Assembly: GCA_029938715.1 (NCBI GenBank)
Contig: JAOZUK010000038.1
Span: forward strand, 1-32,330
DNA from: Bacteroidales bacterium
GTDB lineage: Bacteria > Bacteroidota > Bacteroidia > Bacteroidales > GCA-2748055
DNA: 32,330 nt
Direction of reading: 5' to 3'
Shown: positions 22,796 to 32,310 of the stretch, piece after piece
Layout of the letters: the number at the start of each line of letters is the position of its first letter
How positions within the stretch are numbered: position 1 is the stretch's first letter
Notes under the pieces: generated by a model
Database searches by the model: none
What the model was told of the DNA's origin: nothing
The model's input: only the letters and a program-made list of their open reading frames with translations
Position numbers and translations under genes: made by a program

Positions 22796-25585
22796 ATGAA
22801 AAAAGCTTTCAGGGTCTTCCTTATCATATTGGGTGTTATTATGTTGCTGCTCATCACCCTACCCGTTCTTTTTAAATCAAAGATTGAAGAGACTGTGAAA
22901 ACAAAGGTGAATCAGGAGATTCATGCTAGTGTGGATTGGTCGAGGTTCAGTGTTTCTTTTTTCAGAGGATTTCCGGATCTGAGTGTAAACCTTCACCGGG
23001 TTTCAGTGGTAGGTATGGAACCATTTGAAGGAGATACGCTGGCTGGTCTGAAGAGATTTGAGATCAGGGTGAATCCCTTCAGTGCTTTGAAAAAAGAGAT
23101 TCAGGTGAAATCAATTCTGCTGGATCAACCGCTTATCAATGGGAAGGTTCTGGAGGAGGGTTCCGTAAACTGGGATATTGCACAATCCGATCCTGCTGAT
23201 CAACCAGAACCCGCATCCGCTGAGGAATCGGGGTCTTCCATGACCATAGCTCTTCAAAAGTTTGCCATCCATGAGGGGCGCATCTATTACGATGATCAGA
23301 CCACAGGAACCAATGCTTCTATGGAAGGTTTTAACCTTGAGCTAAGTGGTGATTTTTCACTGGACCTCACCCAGTTGGATCTCCAGTTAACTATCGACAG
23401 AATTAATGTAAAACAGGGTGGAGTAAAGTACCTGAAGGATGGGAGTCTGGGCCTGAACCTGCTTGCTGAAGCCAATATGGTTGAGAATAGCTACACCTTA
23501 AAAGAGAGTGAACTCAGGCTCAACGGACTGGTACTGGGCACGGAGGGGGTTATATACCTGCTGGATGAAGGGGCAATAGATATGGATCTGAGGTTTTTCA
23601 CCCAGGAGACCACTTTTCAAACATTGCTTTCACTGGTTCCGGCAATTTATATGAAGGATTTCGAGCAAATAAAAACCAGTGGATTGTTGAAGCTGGAGGG
23701 AAGTGTCAAGGGATTGATGAAGGATACGCTGATGCCCGATGTAAAGCTGGCCCTTCAGGTAAGCGATGGTTATTTTGCATACCCCGATCTGCCTAAAGAT
23801 GTTTCGGATGTTCAAATTAATATGGTGGTTGACTATAAAGGTACTGATGTGGATGCCACCATCGTGGAATTGGAGCGGTTTCATCTGATGCTGGGAGGGA
23901 ATCCCCTTGATGTGAGCTTGAAGGTGGATCATCCAATCAGTGATATGCATATAGCCGGGGAGGCTGTTGGTGTAATAAATTTTGCCACATTAAGGGATGT
24001 GGTCCCCATTGAGGATATAAACCTTGAAGGGCTCCTTGAAGCGGATTTAAGATGGGATACACGAATGTCATATATTGAACAGGAACAATTCGACAAGGTG
24101 GATATGGATGGTACTCTGCTTATAGAACAGGTTCAAATTGAATCAACTGAATTTCCTGTCCCGGTACAGATTTCAAAAATGCAAATGGACTTCAATCCCC
24201 GGTATGTGGAACTGGTTACCCTTGATTTAATACTGGGATCATCAGATCTGCATATGGATGGTGAGCTTGCCAATTTTATTCCATACCTATTTGATGATCA
24301 GACGGTGGTGGGTTCTTTAAATGTCATTTCTCAATTGCTGGATGCCAATGAGTTAATGCCTGAGTCAGTATCTGACGAATTGACCCATGCAGAAGAAGAG
24401 CAAATGGGAAAAGTGCAGGTAAAGATTCCTGAGAATATCCAATTTGCAATGACAGTTCAAATGGACAAAGTGATCTATGATCAGATCGAGGTGGAGCAGA
24501 TCCATGGCCTTTTGAAGGTTAGTGAGGGGATTGCTTATCTGGATAATCTGACTCTTTCAGTGATTCAGGGGGTGGTTTCCACCACGGGCAAGGTCGATAC
24601 CAGGGGAGAATTAGCACAGACCGATGTTTTAATTGATATTAGGGGGATTGATATTCAGGAAGCTTATATGAATTTTGTAACCGTGGAGAGACTCGCCCCC
24701 ATGGCCAAATACTGCAGAGGTTCTGCAAATATGACCGTTCAGTACAAATCCCTGTTGGATGCTTCGTTTGCTCCGGTTTATGAGAGCATTGATGCCAGCG
24801 GGAAGATGTTTACCAATGGATTGAGGATCCATGACCTAAGCTCATTTGGCCGGCTAAGCGAAATGCTGAACAATGATACATTTAAAGAGATGGCTCCCGA
24901 TGAGGTGGAAGCAAGCTTTATCGTTAAGGATGGCAGGATAACGTTTCAACCTTTCACCATGGATTTTGAAGGATCAACGATTGTAGCTTCAGGCTCCCAT
25001 GGAATCGATAATACGCTCGATTATCGGCTGGATATGAATATTGCTAAAAGCGATCTGGGTAAAGGTGCCAATGATATGTTGAAAGGTCTCTCTTTACTGG
25101 CTGCCGGAGCAGGAATTCGCATTCCGGAATCCGATTATGTGAAGGTTCTGGCTAAGATTAAAGGGACATTTGATAAACCCAAAGTCACCACCGATTTAAC
25201 TGGCAACCTGAAAACTTCCGGTGAGACAGTGGTTAAGGCTGTGGAAACAAAGGTAATGGAGGAGGTAGAAAAGGTTGAGGAGAAGGCAAGAGAGGAAGTC
25301 AGTGATCAGGCGGATAATATCATTTCTGAGGCTGAAGCGGAGGCTAAACGACTGATTGAGGAGGCCAGAAAGGCAGGGGAGGCCCTGGTGAAGGAAGCGG
25401 AGGTACAGGGAGAAAACCTGATTGAGGAAGCCGGGGATAATTCTTTCAGGCAGATGGCAGCCAAACGGGCCGCCCAGGAGTTAAAACGCCAGGCCGAGAA
25501 ACAATCAGAAAACATGATCCGTGAGGCTGAAACGAAGGCCGAAGAACTCATTGAACAGGCCCGTGTCGAAGCAGAAAAAATCTAG
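22796..25585 (+). CDS. AsmA family protein with coiled-coil tail
   Basis: This 929-aa protein has a single N-terminal transmembrane helix (about 5-27). The long extracytoplasmic body is rich in beta strands, with typical AsmA features: the DWSRFSVSFFRGFPDLSVNL start, repeated strand/turn units, and a C-terminal domain with SGKMFTNGLRIHDLSSFG and ASGSHGIDNTLDYRLDM. AsmA and TamB relatives bridge the envelope and are linked to lipid transport and outer-membrane integrity. The last about 118 residues (812-929) form an Ala/Glu/Lys-rich coiled coil (EAEAEAKRLIEEARKAGEAL), which is not part of the usual AsmA core. It lies just downstream of the tRNA and is transcribed away from it. Confidence 0.9.
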   Translation: MKKAFRVFLIILGVIMLLLITLPVLFKSKIEETVKTKVNQEIHASVDWSRFSVSFFRGFPDLSVNLHRVSVVGMEPFEGDTLAGLKRFEIRVNPFSALKKEIQVKSILLDQPLINGKVLEEGSVNWDIAQSDPADQPEPASAEESGSSMTIALQKFAIHEGRIYYDDQTTGTNASMEGFNLELSGDFSLDLTQLDLQLTIDRINVKQGGVKYLKDGSLGLNLLAEANMVENSYTLKESELRLNGLVLGTEGVIYLLDEGAIDMDLRFFTQETTFQTLLSLVPAIYMKDFEQIKTSGLLKLEGSVKGLMKDTLMPDVKLALQVSDGYFAYPDLPKDVSDVQINMVVDYKGTDVDATIVELERFHLMLGGNPLDVSLKVDHPISDMHIAGEAVGVINFATLRDVVPIEDINLEGLLEADLRWDTRMSYIEQEQFDKVDMDGTLLIEQVQIESTEFPVPVQISKMQMDFNPRYVELVTLDLILGSSDLHMDGELANFIPYLFDDQTVVGSLNVISQLLDANELMPESVSDELTHAEEEQMGKVQVKIPENIQFAMTVQMDKVIYDQIEVEQIHGLLKVSEGIAYLDNLTLSVIQGVVSTTGKVDTRGELAQTDVLIDIRGIDIQEAYMNFVTVERLAPMAKYCRGSANMTVQYKSLLDASFAPVYESIDASGKMFTNGLRIHDLSSFGRLSEMLNNDTFKEMAPDEVEASFIVKDGRITFQPFTMDFEGSTIVASGSHGIDNTLDYRLDMNIAKSDLGKGANDMLKGLSLLAAGAGIRIPESDYVKVLAKIKGTFDKPKVTTDLTGNLKTSGETVVKAVETKVMEEVEKVEEKAREEVSDQADNIISEAEAEAKRLIEEARKAGEALVKEAEVQGENLIEEAGDNSFRQMAAKRAAQELKRQAEKQSENMIREAETKAEELIEQARVEAEKI

Positions 25586-25662
25586 TTGCGCTGAGCTCGC
25601 AAGCTCGGTTTAAGCCCCGTTTGGGTAATCCGGAAAACAATATTTATACCATTTCCTGAAAC

Positions 25663-25693
25663 AAAAAAAGGCTGCTTCTCTCGAAACAGCCTT
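25663..25693 (-). terminator. rho-independent terminator of rplS
   Basis: On the minus strand, AAGGCTG and CAGCCTT form a perfect 7-bp stem followed by a T-run. It lies 21 nt beyond the rplS stop. Confidence 0.88.
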
Positions 25694-25713
25694 ATTATAA
25701 TCCTTGCGGTAAT

Positions 25714-26061
25714 CTAGAATCTCTTCTCCCTGATACGAGCTTTCTTACCAGTTAACTCACGGAAGTAGAAAATACGAGCCCTTCTTACACGACCGTATTT
25801 ATTAATATCTATCTTCTCTATAAATGGTGAAGATGAAGGAAATATCCTCTCCACACCAATGTTCCCGGACATTTTCCGTACAGTGAAAGTCTCAGTATGT
25901 CCTTTCCCGCGGCGCTGGATCACAACACCCCTGAACTGCTGAACACGTTCTTTATTTCCTTCTTTGATCTTATAGTGAACTGTAATGGTATCCCCAGCAT
26001 TGAATTTCGGTAATTCAGTCTCTGGAGTATATTGCTCGCTTACAACCTTCATTAAATCCAT
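25714..26061 (-). CDS. rplS: 50S ribosomal protein L19
   Basis: This 115-aa protein matches L19 along its length: FNAGDTITVHYKIKEGNKER, QFRGVVIQRRGKG, ETFTVRKMSGNIGVERIFP and KYGRVRRARIFYFRELTGKKARI. L19 sits at the interface of the ribosomal subunits. The usual partners of other phyla (trmD, rimM, rpsP) are absent; the gene stands alone with its own promoter and terminator. Confidence 0.98.
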   Translation of the reverse strand: MDLMKVVSEQYTPETELPKFNAGDTITVHYKIKEGNKERVQQFRGVVIQRRGKGHTETFTVRKMSGNIGVERIFPSSSPFIEKIDINKYGRVRRARIFYFRELTGKKARIREKRF

Positions 26062-26105
26062 GATTCTAATCTTTATTGTTTTCTGTGCCTCGATTTAACA
26101 GGTCG

Positions 26106-26113
26106 CAAAAGTA
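26106..26113 (-). promoter_or_regulatory. -7 promoter box of rplS
   Basis: The complement reads TACTTTTG, matching TAnnTTTG, 44 nt ahead of the rplS ATG. A leader of roughly 38 nt would follow. No convincing TTG box is seen at the normal distance. Confidence 0.45.
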
Positions 26114-26170
26114 CAAATTATTTTCTATTAGTGATAATAAATATATCGATTTATTAACAACGCAGTGTTA

Positions 26171-27856
26171 TTAATGGGCATCGCCTTTAGGCATCTTTAG
26201 ATTCTTACCAGTATCTTTAACCACCATACCCTTCCAACGCTCAGAGTAACCTGGCTGATCGGGACCGAGTGGATATCCCTCAGGGCTTCGTAGAAACACT
26301 CCGTTTTCTTCCTTTTTAATGTTGCCATCGATATATTTTACCAGGAGGAATTGTCCCAGTTCTATATATCGTTGAACCGTATAATCCCCCATATTTACCG
26401 AGTAGTTGGTTATAAACTCCCTGGCGAGATCCGGATTGGTCTCATACAACACAGTGGCGGCAGCATCAATGGCAGGGACCTCAGTAATGAATTTCTCTTC
26501 CAGTTCGGTCTGTACCTTGCGCACATCTTCCATCATTACATTGTACCTGAGGTAGCTGAAGTTTGAGACGAAGTTGAAAGCCCAGAAAGCTGCTGTTTCG
26601 GAGTAGGTTAGCAGATCGCCATTTCCAACTGCATAAGAATCAGGAACTTTTGTCATGCCGCAGTACATGGGGACATAAGTGGTAGCGGAAGCATCATCGA
26701 TTCCAAACCACAGAATTCCGCCCAGCCAATCAGGCTTCATGTTTCTGCATTCGGCAACAAACGAGAATCCTGTTTGCTGTGTGGCCGTAGCTCTCTCATT
26801 CACATACATTTTACCATCAAGTTCCCAGGTAAGGGGCCTCCATCGATAGGGGAGTCCAAAGGGTCCGGCTCCTGCATCTTTCGACATATCCAATTCAGTT
26901 CCTTCCAGGTGGTCTCTCATGAAATTCATCAGGTCTTTGTTTGAGAGTTTCCTATCGGGTTTAATATAGAGGGGCATGCGGTTCTCTAAATCTTTGCCTT
27001 TCACGTAGTCAAAATATTGTTCCATATCCCCGTTGATATCTTTGAAAAAGGACCAAACGCGCATATCGCAGAAACGGGCACCTCCAAAGCTGATGGGTGC
27101 ATAGGTGTCAGAAAAGCTAAACGCTTCGTCTGTTCCCTCATAATATCCTTTTTCACGCGCAAAGGAGATCACATCGGGTGCATAAATACAATTTTCAGGA
27201 TCATTGAGTGGAAATTGTTGAATTCTTGCCTGGTTGGCATGACCGGATACATAACCGTCCGGGATTCTTACTGCAACCCATACAGCACCCTTATTCTTAT
27301 TAAAATTCTTGCCACTCTCGGTTACCATTTCAGTACCTTTTCCGATCAATTCCAGGATCCACACTTCATTGGGATCAGCTATTGAGAATGATTCACCTGA
27401 ACTGGAGTATCCGTTATCGGCTACCAGTTCTCCCATTATTTTTACTGCCTCTCTGGCTGTTCTGGCACGTTGGAGGGTGATGTATATCAGACTTCCATAA
27501 TCGATCAGTCCAGTGGTATCTCTTAATTCGCTTCTTCCGCCATAGGTAGTTTCGCCAATGGCTACCTGGTGTTCATTCATATTTCCAACAACCGAGAAGG
27601 TGTGTGACAGCTGTGGAATGCGACCCAAAAATTTATTGGTATCCCACTCGTATACATCCAGAAAAGAGCCAGGAGGATAGTCTGCTGCGGGTTTGAAATA
27701 TAATTCACCATACAGAACATGAGCATCAGCTGCATAGGTTATCATTGAGGTTCCATTCACTGAGGCTCCGGGTGTTACCAGAAAATTAGTACATGCCAAC
27801 AGATGACTTCCAATAAGGGCTAATGCCAGAACAGATGTAATAACAACTCTTTTCAT
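26171..27856 (-). CDS. C69 family dipeptidase
   Basis: This 561-aa protein has a signal peptide whose cleavage would leave Cys22 (in LLACTNFLV) as the first residue. In family C69 an N-terminal cysteine is the nucleophile of the Ntn-hydrolase fold. Later blocks include [44 protein letters not shown] and [16 protein letters not shown]. These match the dipeptidase core (about 22-300); a longer C-terminal part follows, with [15 protein letters not shown] as a typical helix. The enzyme would cut dipeptides outside the cytoplasm. LLAC also resembles a lipobox, so lipidation is an alternative, though it would block the nucleophile. It is transcribed alone, from a promoter beyond the heptamer array. 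Confidence 0.88.
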   Translation of the reverse strand: MKRVVITSVLALALIGSHLLACTNFLVTPGASVNGTSMITYAADAHVLYGELYFKPAADYPPGSFLDVYEWDTNKFLGRIPQLSHTFSVVGNMNEHQVAIGETTYGGRSELRDTTGLIDYGSLIYITLQRARTAREAVKIMGELVADNGYSSSGESFSIADPNEVWILELIGKGTEMVTESGKNFNKNKGAVWVAVRIPDGYVSGHANQARIQQFPLNDPENCIYAPDVISFAREKGYYEGTDEAFSFSDTYAPISFGGARFCDMRVWSFFKDINGDMEQYFDYVKGKDLENRMPLYIKPDRKLSNKDLMNFMRDHLEGTELDMSKDAGAGPFGLPYRWRPLTWELDGKMYVNERATATQQTGFSFVAECRNMKPDWLGGILWFGIDDASATTYVPMYCGMTKVPDSYAVGNGDLLTYSETAAFWAFNFVSNFSYLRYNVMMEDVRKVQTELEEKFITEVPAIDAAATVLYETNPDLAREFITNYSVNMGDYTVQRYIELGQFLLVKYIDGNIKKEENGVFLRSPEGYPLGPDQPGYSERWKGMVVKDTGKNLKMPKGDAH

Positions 27857-27881
27857 ATAGTTTCAATTTTACACGTTATAA

Positions 27882-27965
<84 letters not shown>

Positions 27966-27986
27966 CTTGCCGCATCAGCGGCGCCG

Positions 27987-28017
27987 CAAAGATTTAACTT
28001 TTATACTTATCTGGCAA
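27987..28017 (-). promoter_or_regulatory. probable promoter of the C69 dipeptidase gene
   Basis: On the minus strand, TTG (28015-28017) is followed 20 nt later by AATCTTTG (27987-27994), one mismatch from TAnnTTTG. Transcription would start near 27980, placing a GCCGC/GCGGC hairpin (27969-27982) and the heptamer array in a leader of about 125 nt. Confidence 0.45.
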
Positions 28018-28096
28018 CAATAGCTATTAAATAACATAGCAGATAATACAAATTATATTTATAATCGCAATTTATGTTAACATGGCGCTTAAATAT

Positions 28097-28127
28097 TTGC
28101 AGGGGAATGAGAAGGTAATTATATTTG
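28097..28127 (+). promoter_or_regulatory. canonical Bacteroidota promoter of a putative small RNA
   Basis: TTG (28097-28099, part of TTTG) and TATATTTG (28120-28127), a perfect TAnnTTTG, are separated by 20 nt. This is the best promoter match in the window. No protein gene lies downstream on this strand before a terminator at 28254. Confidence 0.6.
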
Positions 28128-28133
28128 TGGCAT

Positions 28134-28273
28134 AATATTTGTAGTTAAAGTAATGGATAGTTATAAAAAAATTATATACCCCCTAAGGCAGTAAGAGTTT
28201 TTTAGTAGTAGTTTAGTTGGTAGTTTTAGTTAGTGTTGTAGAGAAGGGTCCATCGCCAGATAGGCCCTTTTTT
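28134..28273 (+). ncRNA. putative small RNA, about 140 nt
   Basis: A well-spaced promoter precedes and an intrinsic terminator ends this stretch, with no gene of normal size on the strand. It includes a 13-codon frame from ATG at 28153 to TAA at 28194 (MDSYKKIIYPLRQ), which could be a leader peptide or chance. From 28190 to 28259 there is no C in 70 bases, so the RNA would be largely unpaired and rich in U and G. I do not recognise a known RNA family. Confidence 0.4.
28254..28273 (+). terminator. intrinsic terminator of the putative small RNA
   Basis: AAGGG(T)CC pairs with GGCCCTT with one bulged base, followed by TTTTTT on the plus strand. The stop of the iron alcohol dehydrogenase gene begins 2 bases later on the other strand; on the minus strand the hairpin is followed by CTCT rather than a T-run, so it mainly serves the plus strand. 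Confidence 0.65.
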
Positions 28274-28275
28274 CA

Positions 28276-29412
28276 TTAGATATATTTCAATACCAATTCG
28301 CGCTCCGCATCTGAAAACTTGTAATTTAGCCCTTCTTCCTTGTTCTTGTTCATTAGTGATAGGATATCGGCTTTCTTCGAATCATCTATCCCTGCTTCTT
28401 TGCATGTAACAGGGCTTCCAAGTGTAATAAAGAAAGAGGTTAGATTTTCAATGGTTTCATCCACATTGGATACATTAAACAGTGCCTTTCCCAATTCAAT
28501 GATTCGGTCACCAGCTCTCTCCCTGAGCGCCTTCATCCACGCAGGGTACATAATTGATAAAGTAGCTCCATGTGGCGTATCGTAAAGAAATGAGAGGGTA
28601 TGCCCAAAAGCATGTACTCCCCAGTCTCCCGAGGTTCGGCCATACATTGTCATGTTATTTAATGCACAGGTTGCAGCCCACATGATACGCTCCCTAAGTT
28701 CATAATTCTGCCTGTCTTTCATTAATGCAGGGCCATACTTTAATGCTTCCTGAATAATTGTAACCACAAAACGGTCAGAAAGGGAAGCATCTCCAAATCC
28801 AAACCATGCTTCCATGCAATGGGTCACCAGATCCACAATTCCGTAAGCAGTATGATCTTCCGGAACTGTTAAAGTATATGCAGGATCAAGGAAAGAGTGC
28901 ACTGGATACATCAGGTCATTTCTAAAACCAATCTTCTCTCTGGTTTGAGAATTTTGAAGTACAGCAACAGAATTCATTTCACTCCCGGTTGCGGCCAGGG
29001 TGAGCACAGCAATCAGTGGAGAGGAAGAGGTGGGCAGATGTTTTCTGGTCATTACATCCCAGGGATCACAATTCTCTGAAATGCAGATTGCAATGATTTT
29101 TGCAGAATCAATTACACTGCCGCCACCCACAGCAACTACCATATCTACCCTATTCTCTCGACCCAGCTTGGCCCCTACAGCTACATCTTCAACCCGGGGA
29201 TTGGGTTTGATTCCATTAAATTCGGAAATCACTATTCCCTTATTCTCAAGTTGCCTGACTGTATCATGATAACTTCCGTTTCTCAGCACTGATCCTCCAC
29301 CATAAACAAGCAATGCTTTTTTGCCAAGTTCAGCAGCAGCCAATCCGAGGTTATTCACTACATTTTGTCCGAAATGAAGCTTTGTGGGATTGAAAGCAGT
29401 AAAATTTTCCAT
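28276..29412 (-). CDS. iron-containing alcohol dehydrogenase (YqhD/butanol dehydrogenase-like)
   Basis: This 378-aa protein belongs to the Fe-ADH family. The nucleotide loop is GGGSVID (96-102), and a second GGGS (38-41) is typical of NADPH-dependent YqhD/BDH members. The metal ligands fall at Asp194, His198, His267 and His281, the same numbering as E. coli YqhD by my count. It reduces aldehydes to alcohols (or the reverse), with the exact substrate unknown. It is the last gene of a three-gene minus-strand operon behind anmK (10-nt spacer). Confidence 0.92.
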   Translation of the reverse strand: MENFTAFNPTKLHFGQNVVNNLGLAAAELGKKALLVYGGGSVLRNGSYHDTVRQLENKGIVISEFNGIKPNPRVEDVAVGAKLGRENRVDMVVAVGGGSVIDSAKIIAICISENCDPWDVMTRKHLPTSSSPLIAVLTLAATGSEMNSVAVLQNSQTREKIGFRNDLMYPVHSFLDPAYTLTVPEDHTAYGIVDLVTHCMEAWFGFGDASLSDRFVVTIIQEALKYGPALMKDRQNYELRERIMWAATCALNNMTMYGRTSGDWGVHAFGHTLSFLYDTPHGATLSIMYPAWMKALRERAGDRIIELGKALFNVSNVDETIENLTSFFITLGSPVTCKEAGIDDSKKADILSLMNKNKEEGLNYKFSDAERELVLKYI

Positions 29413-29422
29413 AGCGTATTAA

Positions 29423-30487
29423 CTAATATTTGTGTATAATTCCAACCGATAGATCTTTTTTGCCCCCTGTGACACTGGATAAACAGTTTATTTCTCTCCG
29501 CATTTTTAGTAGCCCGAGAAAAGCAAAAATCAGTGCTTCCTTATAATGTACCAACCGGGCATTCGGAATATGGATCTTAGCGGTTGCATGCAGTTTTAAC
29601 CTTTCAATCAAGTTTTGGTTCAGGGCGCCGCCCCCGGTTACCAGTACTGATCCAATTTGTGCGCCTCTAATTCCCTTTGCTATCTGTATTGCAATGTGTT
29701 CGGCTGTGGTAGCCATTAGATCCTCTACAGAGAGTGTTTGTTGTGTTAGAAGGGGTAATAAATCGTCAAGAAACCATTCCCTGCCCAGTGATTTGGGTGG
29801 AGGCTTGCTGTAATATTTCAGTTGATTTAGTGACACGAGGAGATTCTCTGAAACCTTGCCATTTTTTGCTATCTGGCCATCCTTGTCAAAATCAAACCCA
29901 TTCAGTTCTGCAATCCAGTTCAGCGCCATATTTGCCGGCCCCAGGTCAAAAGCTATTCGTTCCCCTTCGATGCCCTCATAAGAGATATTGGCGAATCCTC
30001 CAAGGTTCAGACAGCCCTCATAATTCCCAAACAACAATCGGTCTCCCACTGGTACCAGGGGAGCCCCCTGGCCACCCTGTGCCACATCCTCCTGCCTGAA
30101 ATCATTCACCACTTTTATGCCGGTTTTCTTAGCCATCTCATGGCCGCTACCGGCTTGCAGGGTAATCCCCCGATGGGGCTCATGAAGAATGGTGTGGCCG
30201 TGTGAGCTGATCAGAGCGGGAGTAATTCTGTGTTTTGCATGAAAATCATTTAGCAGATTCCCGAAATACACTCCCAGTTGCAGATCCAGATCCCTGATTG
30301 GGTCCATGGACAGATGACAGGCCTGTTCCAGTTTTGCTTTCAGATCAGCGGGATAGGGAAGGGTCTCTGCAGCCAGAATTCTATAATCCCACACGTTGTA
30401 CCCTCGAATGAACTCACAACAAGCCAGATCCACACCATCCAGTGATGAACCCGACATCAATCCTGTAATTCTGTAACAGAAAGCCAT
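29423..30487 (-). CDS. anmK: anhydro-N-acetylmuramic acid kinase
   Basis: This 354-aa protein starts with GLMSGSSLDGVDLACCEF (residues 9-26), the diagnostic N-terminal block of AnmK. SSHGHTILHEP, LNLGGFANISYEG, AFDLGPANMALNW and VTGGGALNQNLIERL follow. The enzyme phosphorylates and opens 1,6-anhydro-MurNAc, returning cell-wall turnover products to metabolism; it acts in the cytoplasm. It lies 9 nt after the M23 peptidase gene, an envelope enzyme, which fits a murein-recycling context. Confidence 0.96.
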   Translation of the reverse strand: MAFCYRITGLMSGSSLDGVDLACCEFIRGYNVWDYRILAAETLPYPADLKAKLEQACHLSMDPIRDLDLQLGVYFGNLLNDFHAKHRITPALISSHGHTILHEPHRGITLQAGSGHEMAKKTGIKVVNDFRQEDVAQGGQGAPLVPVGDRLLFGNYEGCLNLGGFANISYEGIEGERIAFDLGPANMALNWIAELNGFDFDKDGQIAKNGKVSENLLVSLNQLKYYSKPPPKSLGREWFLDDLLPLLTQQTLSVEDLMATTAEHIAIQIAKGIRGAQIGSVLVTGGGALNQNLIERLKLHATAKIHIPNARLVHYKEALIFAFLGLLKMRREINCLSSVTGGKKDLSVGIIHKY

Positions 30488-30496
30488 AGTATCAAA

Positions 30497-32206
30497 TTAC
30501 CAGGTGAATTTAGTGTGATAGAGACTTGCGTTCCCTTTTGAATCTGTTACATAAAGTTCCAGTTCATGCTCGGTGTTCATTTTGATCCTCTCATTATCAA
30601 AATCGTAAACAAGAAGATCATTCTTAAGATCATATTCAAACAGCACCCATTGATTATCAATATACCCTTCATATTTATCTATATCGGACAGCTCATCGGT
30701 AATGATAAATTTAATGCTTTTTCTACCGGTTCTGTTACCATTCATCTCACCTTCAATGGGTTTGATTTCTGGAGCAATGGTGTCTATCCCTATGGCATAC
30801 TTCCCAAAGCTTCTTAGCCTTGCTGTTACTTTGCCATCGCTAAATTCTCCACCAGCACTTGAAAGCTCATTTTCATCATTCAGATTTACAATCAATAGTT
30901 TATTCTGTAGATCAGGATTGGTGACCTCAGTTTTTATGGAAAGGATATAAGGCAAATGCACTGGTATTTCCTCATTCCCAATATGGTAGAAATCAGTGAG
31001 GGATCCATGGGAGGGAGGAGCTTCTTCAAATATAAATTTCATATCCTCGTAGAGTGCATTTTTTGGAATAGACACTGATACCGGATCCTGGTCAAATGTG
31101 TTGGATTCATTGTACTTCATGATCATATGAGGACCTGTTGCCTGGTATTCGGGTAGCTGTTTGATGTTCCCTGATATGCTAAACTCCAGCTTCGATTGAT
31201 TTCCCGCCACATCTTTTGCAACTATAATCATTTTATAACTTCTCTCCTCATTAATAAGTAACTCGCCACTATTTTCCAGTACATCGTAAATTCTCAGCCG
31301 GTCATTGGGTAAACGGTGGAGTCGATGTGCCTTTGTACTGTTTCTGGTCCGCTCCTCATAGTCAATGTGCGCATTGACATAGCGTGTTTCCGAGAAAGCA
31401 AACTCATCCATCAAATGCCTGTATACCAATTGATCATCAATATAAAATTCCAATGAATAGACTCCACACCTGTTTGAAGCTCCATTCAGATAGTCGAAAA
31501 CTTCAACACTGATTCCCAGTCTGCCCGATGCACTTACTTTTGTAGTCCAGGGGATGGTGTAAATCCCATTGTCAATCACCAGAGAAGATGAGAATTTCTC
31601 TCTGGTCCCATTAATCTGGCCATGTTGATCCAGGGGATAGATAAAAAGCGAATGAAACTTGGGTGCTCGCTGGTCCTTAATATCAAAATTGTATTTTAGT
31701 ACATTGGTGGGGTGCTGATTGGATGCAGTTCTGATTTCAAAATGCAGATGTGGCCCGGATGAACCGCCTGTATTCCCCGAGTAGGCTAAAAACTCTCCCT
31801 GTTCCAATTGAAAAACCCCGGGCTCCAAATAGAGATCTACCGAATGTGACTCCCTTTTATACTGCACCTTCTTTACGTACTCTGCCATGTCATCCCTGTA
31901 TCTGTCCAGGTGGCCATATACCGATGTATATCCATTGGGATGAGTAACATAAATAGATTTCCCGTACCCATTGGCCTGAACCTTGATGCGGGATACATAC
32001 CCCTTTTCAACTGAAAAAACATGATGCCCTACAGTTCCTTGGGTTTTTATATCAATCCCTGAATGAAAATGGTCGCTTCTGATCTCTCCAAAATTTCCTG
32101 ACAGGTACATGGGAATATTAACGGGGGGATGAAAGGAATAACTATTTTGTCCTGATAACTGGACAATAAATAATTGTATAAGCGTAAAAAGTATCAGTCT
32201 GCGCAT
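30497..32206 (-). CDS. M23 family metallopeptidase, secreted
   Basis: This 569-aa protein has a signal peptide (to about residue 19-20, LSGQ). The LytM-like domain (about 35-160) carries the zinc ligands His48 and Asp52 (HFHSGID), SVYGHLD with His99, and HLH (His153 and His155). All key residues are present, so it is likely an active murein endopeptidase or related hydrolase. The remaining about 400 residues are beta-rich domains of unknown role. Its transcript appears to continue through anmK and the dehydrogenase. Confidence 0.93.
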   Translation of the reverse strand: MRRLILFTLIQLFIVQLSGQNSYSFHPPVNIPMYLSGNFGEIRSDHFHSGIDIKTQGTVGHHVFSVEKGYVSRIKVQANGYGKSIYVTHPNGYTSVYGHLDRYRDDMAEYVKKVQYKRESHSVDLYLEPGVFQLEQGEFLAYSGNTGGSSGPHLHFEIRTASNQHPTNVLKYNFDIKDQRAPKFHSLFIYPLDQHGQINGTREKFSSSLVIDNGIYTIPWTTKVSASGRLGISVEVFDYLNGASNRCGVYSLEFYIDDQLVYRHLMDEFAFSETRYVNAHIDYEERTRNSTKAHRLHRLPNDRLRIYDVLENSGELLINEERSYKMIIVAKDVAGNQSKLEFSISGNIKQLPEYQATGPHMIMKYNESNTFDQDPVSVSIPKNALYEDMKFIFEEAPPSHGSLTDFYHIGNEEIPVHLPYILSIKTEVTNPDLQNKLLIVNLNDENELSSAGGEFSDGKVTARLRSFGKYAIGIDTIAPEIKPIEGEMNGNRTGRKSIKFIITDELSDIDKYEGYIDNQWVLFEYDLKNDLLVYDFDNERIKMNTEHELELYVTDSKGNASLYHTKFTW

Positions 32207-32232
32207 ATTTTTTTTGCTGGATAATGAATTTT

Positions 32233-32240
32233 CAAAACTA
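32233..32240 (-). promoter_or_regulatory. possible -7 box of the M23-anmK-adh operon
   Basis: The complement reads TAGTTTTG, matching TAnnTTTG, 27 nt ahead of the M23 ATG. No TTG is seen at the usual spacing. Confidence 0.3.
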
Positions 32241-32302
32241 AAGTTTTATTTTAATGGTAGGCAGTTTGTAATTTGAAAGTTTTAAACGGATTAAAATAAT
32301 TC

Positions 32303-32310
32303 TATATTTG
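32303..32310 (+). promoter_or_regulatory. possible -7 box of a gene beyond the window
   Basis: TATATTTG on the plus strand near the window end. The nearest TTTG upstream (32272-32275) is too far at 27 nt. The gene it would serve lies outside the window. Confidence 0.25.

Noticed and set aside
25593-25606. GAGCT/AGCTC hairpin just after the AsmA-like gene
   Set aside because: Short stem and no T-run, so not a convincing terminator.
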